A stretch of 64,000 nt of DNA from Nonomuraea thailandensis (GTDB taxonomy: Bacteria > Actinomycetota > Actinomycetes > Streptosporangiales > Streptosporangiaceae): the NCBI RefSeq assembly GCF_024172165.1, contig NZ_JAMZEB010000002.1, forward strand, positions 806,001 to 870,000. The letters are read 5' to 3'. The position numbers and the translations under genes were made by a program. This document shows, piece after piece, positions 35,556 through 42,738 of the stretch (its first letter is position 1; each line of letters begins with the position of its first letter). The notes under the pieces were generated by a model that saw only the letters and a program-made list of their open reading frames with translations, searched no databases and was not told the origin of the DNA.

Positions 35556-36305
35556 ATGAGGTTCTCGGGGGCCGAGGGCAGGTGGCGGGAGCGGCTCGGC
35601 ACGCTGCGCGACGTCGTACGCCAGGAGCTCGTCACCCGCCAGCTCGCCGGGCACCTTCCGGCGACGCCCTGCCGCATCCTCGACGTCGGCTCCGGGCAGG
35701 GCACGCAGGCCCTCAGGATGGCGGCCAGAGGTCACCACGTGACCGCGCTGGACGCCTCCCGCGAGCTGCTCGGCATCCTGGAGGCGGGGATCCAGCCGGG
35801 CATGCGCGTCAGGACCGTGCAGGCGGAGGCGGAGCGGCTGGGGGAGCTGTTCGAGCCGGGAGGGTTCGACGCGGTCCTGTGCCACGGCGTGCTGATGTAC
35901 TTCGACGACCCGGGCCCGCTGCTGGCCGGTCTGGCGGGCATGCTGGCGCCCGGCGGCGTGTTGTCGCTGCTCGTGCGCAACGGTGACGCGCTGGCCATGC
36001 GGGCGGGGCTGCTGGGTGACTGGGCGGGGGCGCTGCGGGCCTTCGACGAGGTGTACTACCCCAACAGGGTCGGCGTGACGGCCAGGGCCGACCGGCGCGA
36101 CGAGCTGACGCGGCGGCTGGCCGGTCATGGGCTGGTGGTGCGGCAGTGGTACGGGGTGCGGGTGTTCACGGACGTGGCGCCCGACGGGGCGGCCGTGCCC
36201 GATGATCTCGACGAGCTGCTGGCGGCGGAGGAGCGGGCGGGGCGTACCGACCCTTACCGGGCGGTGGCGGCCCTGACGCATCTCATCTGCCAGTCCACTG
36301 CCTGA
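35556..36305 (+). CDS. Class I SAM-dependent methyltransferase
   Basis: A 249-residue methyltransferase. Motif I is ILDVGSGQGTQALRMAARG near residue 44, followed by VTALDASRELL, motif IV DAVLCHGVLMYF and LAPGGVLSLLVRN. The pattern and a late VRQWYGVRVFTD resemble the CmoM/SmtA subgroup, which methylates tRNA uridine derivatives in E. coli; whether that applies here is uncertain. The ATG at 35556 was chosen since homology begins soon after; the very long frame upstream is the antisense of the helicase gene. Divergent from the SNF2 gene across 81 bp. Confidence 0.82.
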   Translation: MRFSGAEGRWRERLGTLRDVVRQELVTRQLAGHLPATPCRILDVGSGQGTQALRMAARGHHVTALDASRELLGILEAGIQPGMRVRTVQAEAERLGELFEPGGFDAVLCHGVLMYFDDPGPLLAGLAGMLAPGGVLSLLVRNGDALAMRAGLLGDWAGALRAFDEVYYPNRVGVTARADRRDELTRRLAGHGLVVRQWYGVRVFTDVAPDGAAVPDDLDELLAAEERAGRTDPYRAVAALTHLICQSTA

Positions 36306-36351
36306 CGGCAATGACGACATATCTCGTCTGTCGTGCCGCCGCCCGAGGACG

Positions 36352-36357
36352 TAGGAT
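36352..36357 (+). promoter_or_regulatory. -10 element of the 57-aa gene
   Basis: TAGGAT with a 6-nt gap to the ATG at 36364. Confidence 0.5.
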
Positions 36358-36363
36358 CGAGGT

Positions 36364-36537
36364 ATGGAGCGTCCAGGATCGTGGTGTGAGCGGCCGAAGC
36401 CGCAGGCTCCCTCGTGCGAGCTCCCCTCCCCGTGGAGCAAGCCGAAGAAGCCCGACAACTGGTGCGAGGTCCAGAAGGACCCTGTGGTCTCCGTGCTCGG
36501 CTTCCTGCTGAGGACGGCGGCGAAGAAGCGCCGCTGA
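36364..36537 (+). CDS. Small Pro/Lys-rich hypothetical protein, 57 aa
   Basis: A 57-codon gene, MERPGSWCERPKPQAPSCEL at its start, with three Cys each followed by Glu (WCE, SCE, WCE), a Pro/Lys-rich middle and a short hydrophobic stretch VVSVLGFLLRTA before a basic end AAKKRR. The spaced WCE motifs and the TAGGAT element 6 nt before the ATG argue that it is real. No family is recognised; it lies between the methyltransferase and the Holin-X gene on the same strand. Confidence 0.55.
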   Translation: MERPGSWCERPKPQAPSCELPSPWSKPKKPDNWCEVQKDPVVSVLGFLLRTAAKKRR

Positions 36538-36607
36538 GCGCTTTTTGCGCGTGATAGAAGGCCATTTGTCTGGGTAGTCGCCTTCCTCAGCGGAGGAGGC
36601 GAACATC

Positions 36608-36988
36608 GTGAACGACACCCACAAACTGGTCAACGATCTCTCCGAGCAGGTCACCAGGCTCGTGAAGGATGAGCTTCGCCTGGCCAGGATGGAGCTCACG
36701 GAGAAGGGCAAGCGCGCCGGATTCGGCGCGGGCCTGTTCGGCGCGGCCGGGATGGCCGCGTTCTTCGGCGGCGCCACGCTGGTGGCCGCCGTCGTCATGC
36801 TCCTCGCTCTGGTACTGCCCGGGTGGGCGGCCGCCGCCATCGTGGCGGGAGCGCTGTTCATCGTCTCCGCCCTGCTCGGGCTGTTCGGCAAGAACGAGGT
36901 CAAACGGGCCACGCCGCCGGTCCCCGAGGAGGCCATCGCGAGCGTCAAGGCCGACATCGACATGGTCAAGGAGAGGGCACGGCGATGA
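36608..36988 (+). CDS. Holin-X/DUF1469 family membrane protein (phage holin superfamily)
   Basis: A 126-residue protein with an amphipathic N-terminal helix (LVNDLSEQVTRLVKDELRLA), two membrane helices (about 42-68 and 75-95) and a charged C-terminal tail. This is the actinobacterial Holin-X pattern; despite the name these are chromosomal proteins, not lysis proteins, and probably act in envelope stress. GGAGGAGG lies 8 nt before the GTG. The stop overlaps the next start (ATGA), pairing it with the DUF3618 protein, a common neighbour. Confidence 0.85.
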   Translation: MNDTHKLVNDLSEQVTRLVKDELRLARMELTEKGKRAGFGAGLFGAAGMAAFFGGATLVAAVVMLLALVLPGWAAAAIVAGALFIVSALLGLFGKNEVKRATPPVPEEAIASVKADIDMVKERARR

Positions 36989-37650
36989 GCGAGACCGACC
37001 CCGGATACAGCGAGCAGCACGCCGGTGACGTCGGCGCCCGCAGAGCGACCGTGGGCACGCCGACGGAGCGCGAATCCATCAACGTCCCTCCCACCAGGCC
37101 CGGTGCGGCGGAGAACGCGCGACAGGCCGAGGTGGCCAGGCAGGACCACGAGACCTTCATCCCCGAAGCCCCCATTCAGGACGAGCGGTCGGAGGCCGCC
37201 GAGCACCTCCGGACCGAGGAGGAGTCCATGCGCGGGGCGCGCGGGGAAGACGAAGAGGAGGATGAGGACGCCGTGCGCAAGAACATAGAGGAGACCCGAA
37301 GAGAGATGGGCGAGACCGTCAGCCAGCTCGCGGCCAAGGCCGACGTGAAGGGCCGCGCGGGGCACGCGGCTGAGGTGGCCAAGGACAAGGCCGGGCACGC
37401 GGCTGAGGTGGCCAAGGATCGGGCCGGGCACGCGGCGGAGGTGGCCAAGGATCGGGCCGCCGACGCGGCGGAGACCGTCAGGGGCAAGGCCACCGAGGTG
37501 GCGGGCAAGGTCCGCGACCACACGCCCGACCAGGTCAAGGACGCCGCAGCCGAGGCGAGGAAGCGGCCCGTGGTGCTGATCGCGGCCATCGGCGCGGTGA
37601 CCGCGTTCGTGCTGCGCCGCATGATGAGGCGACGCAGGGCGGCCAAGTAG
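36985..37650 (+). CDS. DUF3618 protein with 11-residue repeats
   Basis: A 221-residue protein. The DUF3618 core lies at about 95-120 (RKNIEETRREMGETVSQLAAKAD); the preceding N-terminus is disordered and acidic (EDEEEDEDA). After the core come three 11-residue units AGHAAEVAKD(K/R) plus degenerate copies, predicted to form an amphipathic helix like apolipoprotein or LEA repeats, then one C-terminal hydrophobic helix VVLIAAIGAVTAFVL and an Arg-rich end. It is likely a membrane-associated stress or envelope protein acting with the Holin-X protein, with which it overlaps by 4 nt. The function is unproven. Confidence 0.82.
   Translation: MSETDPGYSEQHAGDVGARRATVGTPTERESINVPPTRPGAAENARQAEVARQDHETFIPEAPIQDERSEAAEHLRTEEESMRGARGEDEEEDEDAVRKNIEETRREMGETVSQLAAKADVKGRAGHAAEVAKDKAGHAAEVAKDRAGHAAEVAKDRAADAAETVRGKATEVAGKVRDHTPDQVKDAAAEARKRPVVLIAAIGAVTAFVLRRMMRRRRAAK
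37360..37458 (+). repeat. 33-bp tandem repeat x3 in DUF3618 gene
   Basis: Three near-identical 33-bp units starting GGGCACGCGGC encode the 11-residue helix repeat GHAAEVAKD(K/R)A; a degenerate fourth follows. Confidence 0.95.
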
Positions 37651-37653
37651 CGC

Positions 37654-38604
37654 ATGCCTTCCCCCCAGGCTGTCCCCGACCATCCGGCCGAGCTGCCGCG
37701 CAGGGCGTGGTGGCACGTGTTACGGCGGACGATCGCGGAGTTCCGCAACGATCGTCTCCAGGACCTGGCGGCAGGGCTGACGTACTACGCCGTGCTGTCC
37801 ATCTTCCCCGCCCTGATCGTGCTGGTGTCCCTGTTCCGCCTGCTGGGCAGGCAGGACGCGGCCGCGGTCGTGGGCAGCCTGCTGGCGGTGGCGCCCGCCG
37901 AGGTGCGCAGCGTGATCGAACAGGGCGTGCGGGCGGTCGAGGGCACGGACTACGCGGCGAGCGTCGTGGCCGCGGCCGGGCTCGTGATCGCCCTGTGGTC
38001 CGCCTCGGGCTACATCGGCGCCTTCATCAGGGCCGGCAACGTGATCTACGACATCGAGGAGGGGCGCCCGTTCTGGAAGATCACCCCGCTCAGGCTCGCC
38101 CTGACGATCCTGACCACCGTGCTGCTCGCGGTAGGGGCGGTCGCGGTCACGCTGACCGGGCAACTGGCCGAGACCGTGGGCGCTGCGCTGGGCGTGGACG
38201 ACGCGATGGTCACCGCCTGGAACGTGCTCAAATGGCCGGTGCTCGCCCTGGTCGCCGCGGGCATGATCATGGTGCTGTACTGGGCGGCGCCCAACGTCCG
38301 GCAGCCCGGCGTGCGCTGGCTCACGCCGGGCGGGCTACTGGCGGTGGTGCTGTGGGTGCTCGTCTCGGGCGGCTTCGCCCTGTACGCGGCCTACTTCGCC
38401 TCCTACGACCGGACGTACGGGACGCTCGCGGCGGTCGTGGTGTTCCTCGTCTGGTTGTGGTTGTCGAACATGGTGCTGCTGCTCGGCGCCGAGCTGGACG
38501 CCGAGCTGGTCAGGCAGCGCAAGATCGCCGAAGGGCAGCCGGCCGAGCGGGAGCCGTACGCGGTGCCGAGGGATCCGCCCGAGCCCGATAACCTGCCGGA
38601 GTGA
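37654..38604 (+). CDS. YihY/BrkB family inner-membrane protein
   Basis: A 316-residue membrane protein with six main helices. It has the family signatures DLAAGLTYYAVLSIFPALIV near the start, SASGYIGAFIRAGNVIYD, and YDRTYGTLAAVVVFLVWLWL before the last helix. YihY proteins, once misnamed ribonuclease BN, have no settled function; roles in export or envelope integrity have been proposed. It starts 3 nt after the DUF3618 stop and overlaps the next gene in GTGA, so it belongs to the same operon. Confidence 0.87.
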   Translation: MPSPQAVPDHPAELPRRAWWHVLRRTIAEFRNDRLQDLAAGLTYYAVLSIFPALIVLVSLFRLLGRQDAAAVVGSLLAVAPAEVRSVIEQGVRAVEGTDYAASVVAAAGLVIALWSASGYIGAFIRAGNVIYDIEEGRPFWKITPLRLALTILTTVLLAVGAVAVTLTGQLAETVGAALGVDDAMVTAWNVLKWPVLALVAAGMIMVLYWAAPNVRQPGVRWLTPGGLLAVVLWVLVSGGFALYAAYFASYDRTYGTLAAVVVFLVWLWLSNMVLLLGAELDAELVRQRKIAEGQPAEREPYAVPRDPPEPDNLPE

Positions 38605-39032
38605 TACGCAGGACATCAGCCGCAGCCCTGCTCGCCCTCCTGGTGGCAGGGTGCGGCGCCGGGTCCGCGGTGAGCGACTACGGCAAGGTGGTCAAGGGCT
38701 CCAAGGGCGCGACCGTGCAGGTCGAGGTGCACTCCGGGCAGCGGTTCTCGCTGGCCGTCACCGACAATCCGTCGGTGGGCGACAGCTGGGAGCTGGTGGA
38801 GCTGCCCGACGCGAAGGTGGCCTCGTTCATCAGCGAGGAGCACCAGGGCGAGGGCGGCGGGCCGGGGTCAGGGCGCACGACGTACTTCGTGTTCAACGGC
38901 AAGCTGCCGGGCACGACCGAGATCAGGCTGTTCGACTGCTGGCGGTGCGGGCAGGCCGCGACGCCCGCCACGGAGGAGAGCAGGCAGCAGTCAGGAGAAG
39001 CGGTCTTCGCCGTGACCGTCGTCCCGCGTTAG
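38601..39032 (+). CDS. Chagasin/I42-like protease inhibitor lipoprotein
   Basis: A 143-residue lipoprotein: the signal peptide ends in the lipobox LVAGC (Cys18). The mature part carries the I42 loop NPSVGDSWEL, corresponding to the NPTTGY loop of chagasin, then GSGRTTYFVFNGKLPGT and EIRLFDCW. Chagasin-type proteins block papain-like cysteine proteases by inserting three loops into the active site. The RPW loop of classical members is poorly kept, and two Cys appear in the C-terminal part (CWRCG). The GTG start overlaps the YihY stop. Confidence 0.75.
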   Translation: MIRRTSAAALLALLVAGCGAGSAVSDYGKVVKGSKGATVQVEVHSGQRFSLAVTDNPSVGDSWELVELPDAKVASFISEEHQGEGGGPGSGRTTYFVFNGKLPGTTEIRLFDCWRCGQAATPATEESRQQSGEAVFAVTVVPR

Positions 39033-39035
39033 GCT
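39030..39035 (+). promoter_or_regulatory. -10 element of DUF1838 gene
   Basis: TAGGCT overlaps the stop codon of the inhibitor gene and lies 7 nt before the ATG at 39043. Confidence 0.45.
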
Positions 39036-39042
39036 GCCGATC

Positions 39043-39750
39043 ATGGACTTCCTCCGGGTGCGTGCCTCCTCCGACGGCACGGAGACGATCTCGTACTGGA
39101 CCGGTGACGTCTACGGCTGGCAGGACGACGACGGGCCGCACCACCTGTTCGGGTTCGAGGGGCTGAACGTGGCCAGGGCCGTCGAGACCGACGGCGGGTG
39201 GCAGCTCCTGACCAGGGAGGCCGCGCTCTACCTCGACCCCAGGAGCCGGGAGGTGCTCGACTCCTGGCCCAACCCGTTCACCGGGCGCGAGGTCGAGGTG
39301 CGGCACGTCTTCAACGACCCGGTCAACCAGCGGCTGGGCGCCTACCCGGTGCCCGAGACGCGGCTCGGGGGCCAGATCGTCTACAACGTGGACGTACGGC
39401 TGGCCTACCCGTCGCCGCTCAAGGTGGCCGACTACCCCGACAACAGCGCCGGCGACACCTATCGGGCGCTGGAGCTGTTCCAGTTCTTCGCCTCGGCGGC
39501 CGACGTGGAGTCGGGGGCGGCGGACGTGCCGTGCGTGTTCTCCTGGTGCCGGGTGTCGCCGTGGCTGCCGTGGATGGCCATGGGGCAGCGCGGGGGCGGG
39601 CTGGTCTACCACTGCCGGGGCGCCAAGGTCGAGGAGGTGCCCGAGCGGCTGCGCGAGCGGGTGGGCGAGCACTTCCTGCACGCGCCCTCGGAGTGGTCGG
39701 CTCCCAACATGACGAGCTGGACGGCGTTCGCGGATAAGGTCGGGCGGTGA
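39043..39750 (+). CDS. DUF1838 family protein
   Basis: A 235-residue soluble protein with the DUF1838 marker SWCRVSPWLPWMAMGQRGGG near residue 165 and TREAALYLDPRSREVLDSW earlier. The family has no established activity. No signal peptide is seen. It has its own TAGGCT element and no Shine-Dalgarno site, so it is probably translated from a leaderless mRNA. It overlaps the HIT gene by 4 nt, forming a two-gene unit. Confidence 0.8.
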   Translation: MDFLRVRASSDGTETISYWTGDVYGWQDDDGPHHLFGFEGLNVARAVETDGGWQLLTREAALYLDPRSREVLDSWPNPFTGREVEVRHVFNDPVNQRLGAYPVPETRLGGQIVYNVDVRLAYPSPLKVADYPDNSAGDTYRALELFQFFASAADVESGAADVPCVFSWCRVSPWLPWMAMGQRGGGLVYHCRGAKVEEVPERLRERVGEHFLHAPSEWSAPNMTSWTAFADKVGR

Positions 39751-40151
39751 GCACCGACCTGTTCTGCGAGATCATCGCCGGGGAGCGGCCCGCCCATGTG
39801 GTGGGCGCCGACGAGGTGGCGGTCTCCTTCCTCGACACCCGCCCCGTCTTCAAGGGGCATGTGCTGGTCGTCCCGCGTGCGCACGTGGAGACGCTGACCG
39901 ACCTCGGCGACGTCGGGCCGTTCTTCGAGCGGGTGCAGGCCATGGCGCGGGCGGTGGAGCAGGGGCTGGAGGCGGGCGGCACCTTCGTGGCCATGAACAA
40001 CCGCATCAGCCAGAGCGTGGCGCACCTGCACGTGCACGTCGTGCCGCGTAACAAGAAGGACGGGCTGCGCGGCTTCTTCTGGCCGCGCACGACGTACGAC
40101 TCCGCCGAGGAGGCCCAGGCGTACGCCGACCTCATCGCCAAGGCCCGCTGA
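39747..40151 (+). CDS. HIT family nucleotide hydrolase
   Basis: A 134-residue histidine-triad protein with the catalytic motif VAHLHVHVVPR near residues 91-101, where the central His attacks the alpha-phosphate of nucleoside phosphoramidates or dinucleotides. FKGHVLVVPRAHVETLTDL is the other conserved block. The GTG start overlaps the DUF1838 stop. The last codons (ATC-GCC-AAG-GCC-CGC-TGA) are the first unit of an 18-bp array that continues in frame past the stop to a second TGA at 40257-40259, so readthrough would add 36 residues of RIAEAR-type helix. Confidence 0.88.
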   Translation: MSTDLFCEIIAGERPAHVVGADEVAVSFLDTRPVFKGHVLVVPRAHVETLTDLGDVGPFFERVQAMARAVEQGLEAGGTFVAMNNRISQSVAHLHVHVVPRNKKDGLRGFFWPRTTYDSAEEAQAYADLIAKAR

Positions 40152-40259
40152 ATCAGCAGAGTCCGCCGCATCGCCGAGGCCCGCCGCATCGCCGAGGCCC
40201 GCCGCATCGCCGAGGCCCGCCGCATCGCCGAGGCCCGCCGCATCGCCGAGGCCCGCTGA
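40134..40259 (+). repeat. 18-bp tandem array x7 spanning the HIT gene end
   Basis: Seven 18-bp units of consensus ATCGCCGAGGCCCGCCGC begin inside the HIT gene; units 3-7 are identical apart from the final codon, unit 2 is diverged. Units 1 and 7 end in TGA instead of CGC. All lie in the HIT reading frame. Confidence 0.93.
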
Positions 40260-40264
40260 CCGGC

Positions 40265-40270
40265 TAGGCT
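40265..40270 (+). promoter_or_regulatory. -10 element of LytS-like kinase gene
   Basis: TAGGCT with an 8-nt gap to the GTG at 40279. Confidence 0.45.
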
Positions 40271-40278
40271 CTGGCCGC

Positions 40279-41460
40279 GTGGAGTACCTGGTCGGCGTGG
40301 CCGTCGTCGCGGTGCTCGTCGGTGTGCCCTCGATCGTGTGGTGGCGGGTCATGCGGGGCCGCCGCGAGCTGGGCACCAGCCCCGCGGAGCGGGCCACGTT
40401 CGAGACCCTGCACACCGCCTCGCTCGCCGGGCCGCCGCTGCGGGCCGGCCTCACCGCCGACGGCGCCGAGCGCGCCTCGCGGCACCTGCGCACGCTGCTC
40501 GGCTCGGCCGCCGTGGCCATCACCGACGTCGAGCGCCTGCTCGTGTACGACGGCGACGGCGACGACCACCACGCCGAGCAGGCGTTCGAGCACGCGGCCG
40601 CCACCCTGAAGGACGGCCGCACGCAGGTGCTCACCATCGACTGCGACCTGCTCGAATGCCCCATCAGGCACGCCGTCGTGGTGCCGCTGACCACCGACGA
40701 CCGCGTCGTGGGCGCGCTGGCCGCCTACGGGCAGAACGCCTCGGCCGGGCTCGTCAGGGCCGCGCAGGAGGTGGCCGGCTGGGTCGACTCGCAACTGGAG
40801 CTGGCCGAGCTGGACCGCTCGCGCACGCTGCTCATGGAGGCCGAGGTGCGGGCGCTGCGCGCGCAGATCTCCCCGCACTTCATCTACAACTCGCTCACCA
40901 CCATCGCCTCCTTCGTGCGCACCGACCCCGAGCGGGCCAGGGAGCTGCTGCTGGAGTTCGCCGACTTCACCCGCTACTCCTTCCGGCGGCACGGCGAGTT
41001 CACCACGCTGGCCGAGGAGCTGCGCTCGATCGACCGCTACCTGATCCTGGAGCGGGCCAGGTTCGGCGACCAGCTCCAGGTGACGCTGCGCATCGCGCCC
41101 GAGGTGCTGCCGGTCGCGGTGCCGTTCCTGTGCCTGCAGCCGCTGGTCGAGAACGCCGTACGGCACGGCCTGGAGAGCAAGAACGGCGTCGGCCGCATCA
41201 CGATCATCGCCGAGGACGCCGGCGCCGAGTGCCGCATCAGCGTCGAGGACGACGGCCTCGGCATGGACCCCGACAGGCTGCGCCGCATCCTCGCAGGTGA
41301 GATCACCCCCGCGGGCGGCGTCGGGCTGGCGAACGTGGACGAGCGGCTGCGCCAGGTGTACGGCGACGAGTACGGTCTCGTCGTCGAAACGGCCAGCGGC
41401 GCGGGCACCAAGGTCAACATCAGATTGCCGAAATATCACCCAGGCGTCTCTGCCCGTTGA
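40279..41460 (+). CDS. LytS-type sensor histidine kinase
   Basis: A 393-residue sensor kinase. One N-terminal membrane helix is followed by a GAF-like region (about 50-170) and a His_kinase domain whose phosphorylated His lies in ISPHFIYNSLTTIASF near residue 200; CLQPLVENAVRHGLESK, ISVEDDGLGM and GVGLANVDERL form the ATP-binding part. It is the partner of the LytTR regulator encoded 33 nt downstream. With only one helix it probably senses through the GAF-like domain. Context suggests control of the symporter genes that follow, as in BtsSR/YpdAB pyruvate systems. Confidence 0.9.
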   Translation: MEYLVGVAVVAVLVGVPSIVWWRVMRGRRELGTSPAERATFETLHTASLAGPPLRAGLTADGAERASRHLRTLLGSAAVAITDVERLLVYDGDGDDHHAEQAFEHAAATLKDGRTQVLTIDCDLLECPIRHAVVVPLTTDDRVVGALAAYGQNASAGLVRAAQEVAGWVDSQLELAELDRSRTLLMEAEVRALRAQISPHFIYNSLTTIASFVRTDPERARELLLEFADFTRYSFRRHGEFTTLAEELRSIDRYLILERARFGDQLQVTLRIAPEVLPVAVPFLCLQPLVENAVRHGLESKNGVGRITIIAEDAGAECRISVEDDGLGMDPDRLRRILAGEITPAGGVGLANVDERLRQVYGDEYGLVVETASGAGTKVNIRLPKYHPGVSAR

Positions 41461-41493
41461 CCTCGATCTTTGTTGTCGGTTTCATCACTGTCT

Positions 41494-42243
41494 ATGGCAC
41501 AACTCCGGGTACTCGCCGTCGATGACGAGCTGCCCGCCCTCGAAGACCTGTCGTACCTGCTGCGCGCAGATCCCCGCATCGGCGAGGTGGTCACCGCCAG
41601 GGACGGCGCCGCGGCGCTGCGGCTGCTCGACCGCGCCATCGCCGACGGGCGGCCGATCGACGCCGTGTTCCTCGACATCAGGATGCGCGGGCTGGACGGC
41701 GTGGTGCTCGGGCGGCTGCTGTCGCAGTTCGCGAACCCGCCGAGGGTGGTGTTCGTGACCGCCTACGAGGAGCACGCGGTGGACGCGTTCGAGATCAAGG
41801 CCGAGGACTACCTGCTCAAGCCCGTCCGCCCCGAGCGGCTGGCGGAGGCGATCAGGCGCGTCGCGATCTCCGCCGACGTGCCGGCGGAGGGCGGTGAGAG
41901 CGACACGATCCCGGTCGAGCTGGGCGGGGTGACCCGGTTCGTCTCCAGCGCCGACGTCATGTACGTGGAGGCGCACGGCGACTACGCCCGCCTGCACACG
42001 GCCGCGGGCAGCCACCTGGTGCGCATCCCGCTGGCCACGCTGGAGGAGCGGTGGGCGTCGGCCGGGTTCGTCCGGGTGCACCGCAGCCACCTGGTGGCGG
42101 TCAAGCACATCGAGGAGCTGCACATCGACTCCGGCAAGTGCAGCGTACGGGTCGGCGACACCGAGATCCCGGTCAGCCGGCGGCACACCCGCGAGCTGCG
42201 CGACCTGCTGGTGCGGCGGGCCAGGAAGGGCAGGCCGGAGTGA
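41494..42243 (+). CDS. LytTR-family response regulator
   Basis: A 249-residue regulator. The receiver domain (residues 1-120) has the acidic pair DDE, the phosphoacceptor Asp in AVFLDIRMRG near residue 60 and Lys in YLLKPVRPERL; the LytTR DNA-binding domain (about 145-245) has VMYVEAHGDYARLH and GFVRVHRSHLV. The ATG at 41494 fits the domain start; a frame opening at 41470 adds eight unlikely residues. It overlaps the small membrane protein gene by 4 nt, so it is co-expressed with the symporter it probably controls. Confidence 0.9.
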   Translation: MAQLRVLAVDDELPALEDLSYLLRADPRIGEVVTARDGAAALRLLDRAIADGRPIDAVFLDIRMRGLDGVVLGRLLSQFANPPRVVFVTAYEEHAVDAFEIKAEDYLLKPVRPERLAEAIRRVAISADVPAEGGESDTIPVELGGVTRFVSSADVMYVEAHGDYARLHTAAGSHLVRIPLATLEERWASAGFVRVHRSHLVAVKHIEELHIDSGKCSVRVGDTEIPVSRRHTRELRDLLVRRARKGRPE

Positions 42244-42641
42244 GCGCCGAGCAGCCGCGTCCGGCGCGACGCTCGCCCCATCCCCGCCGCGTCGCCGTCA
42301 CCAGCCCGCGCACCGCCGCCGCCAGGCGCCCCCGTTACCCCGCCACCCGGGAGATCGACGAGCAGACCCGGCTCGGCGAGGTCTACATGCACTCCCTGCT
42401 GCGCACCCAGTTCCGGCTGGCCCTGTTCGTCTGCACGGTGCTGGCGTGCGTGGTGGGCGGGCTGCCGCTGCTGTTCCTGCTCATCCCCGACCTGCGCGAG
42501 GTGGACGTGCTCGGCGTGCCGCTCCCGTGGGCGGTGCTCGCCGGTCTCATCTATCCGGCGTTCGTCATCGGCGCCTGGCTCTACGTCCGCCAGGCCGAGC
42601 GCAACGAGCGGCACTTCGCCGAGCTGGTCGAACGCCGGTGA
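42240..42641 (+). CDS. Small membrane protein, symporter partner (DUF485-like)
   Basis: A 133-residue protein with a basic, disordered N-terminus (about 45 residues), EVYMHSLLRTQFRLALFVC leading into the first helix, and a second helix VLAGLIYPAFVIGAWLYV followed by a charged tail RQAERNERHFAELVE. The two-helix layout and location before a solute:sodium symporter resemble DUF485/MctB partners of acetate and monocarboxylate transporters. The GTG start overlaps the response regulator stop. Assignment to DUF485 is by layout, not by firm motif. Confidence 0.65.
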   Translation: MSAEQPRPARRSPHPRRVAVTSPRTAAARRPRYPATREIDEQTRLGEVYMHSLLRTQFRLALFVCTVLACVVGGLPLLFLLIPDLREVDVLGVPLPWAVLAGLIYPAFVIGAWLYVRQAERNERHFAELVERR

Positions 42642-42738
42642 GCGGGCACCTGGCGCGGCGTGGCACGGAGCCGGCGAGCGGGCGCCTGGCGCGGCATGGT
42701 GCCGGGCACCTGGCGCGATGTGGCACGGAGCCGGGCGC
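42640..42738 (+). repeat. imperfect tandem repeats (about 30-36 bp) before the symporter
   Basis: Three imperfect copies of GCGGGCACCTGGCGCGGC plus GTGGCACGGAGCCGG fill the gap between the small membrane protein and the symporter. The last copy supplies the CGGAG upstream of the symporter ATG. Confidence 0.85.

Noticed and set aside
36608..36988. Prophage holin
   Set aside because: The protein matches the chromosomal Holin-X/DUF1469 group and no phage genes are nearby.
40164..40253. CRISPR-like array
   Set aside because: The 18-bp units are contiguous with no spacers and match the HIT gene end; it is a simple tandem repeat.
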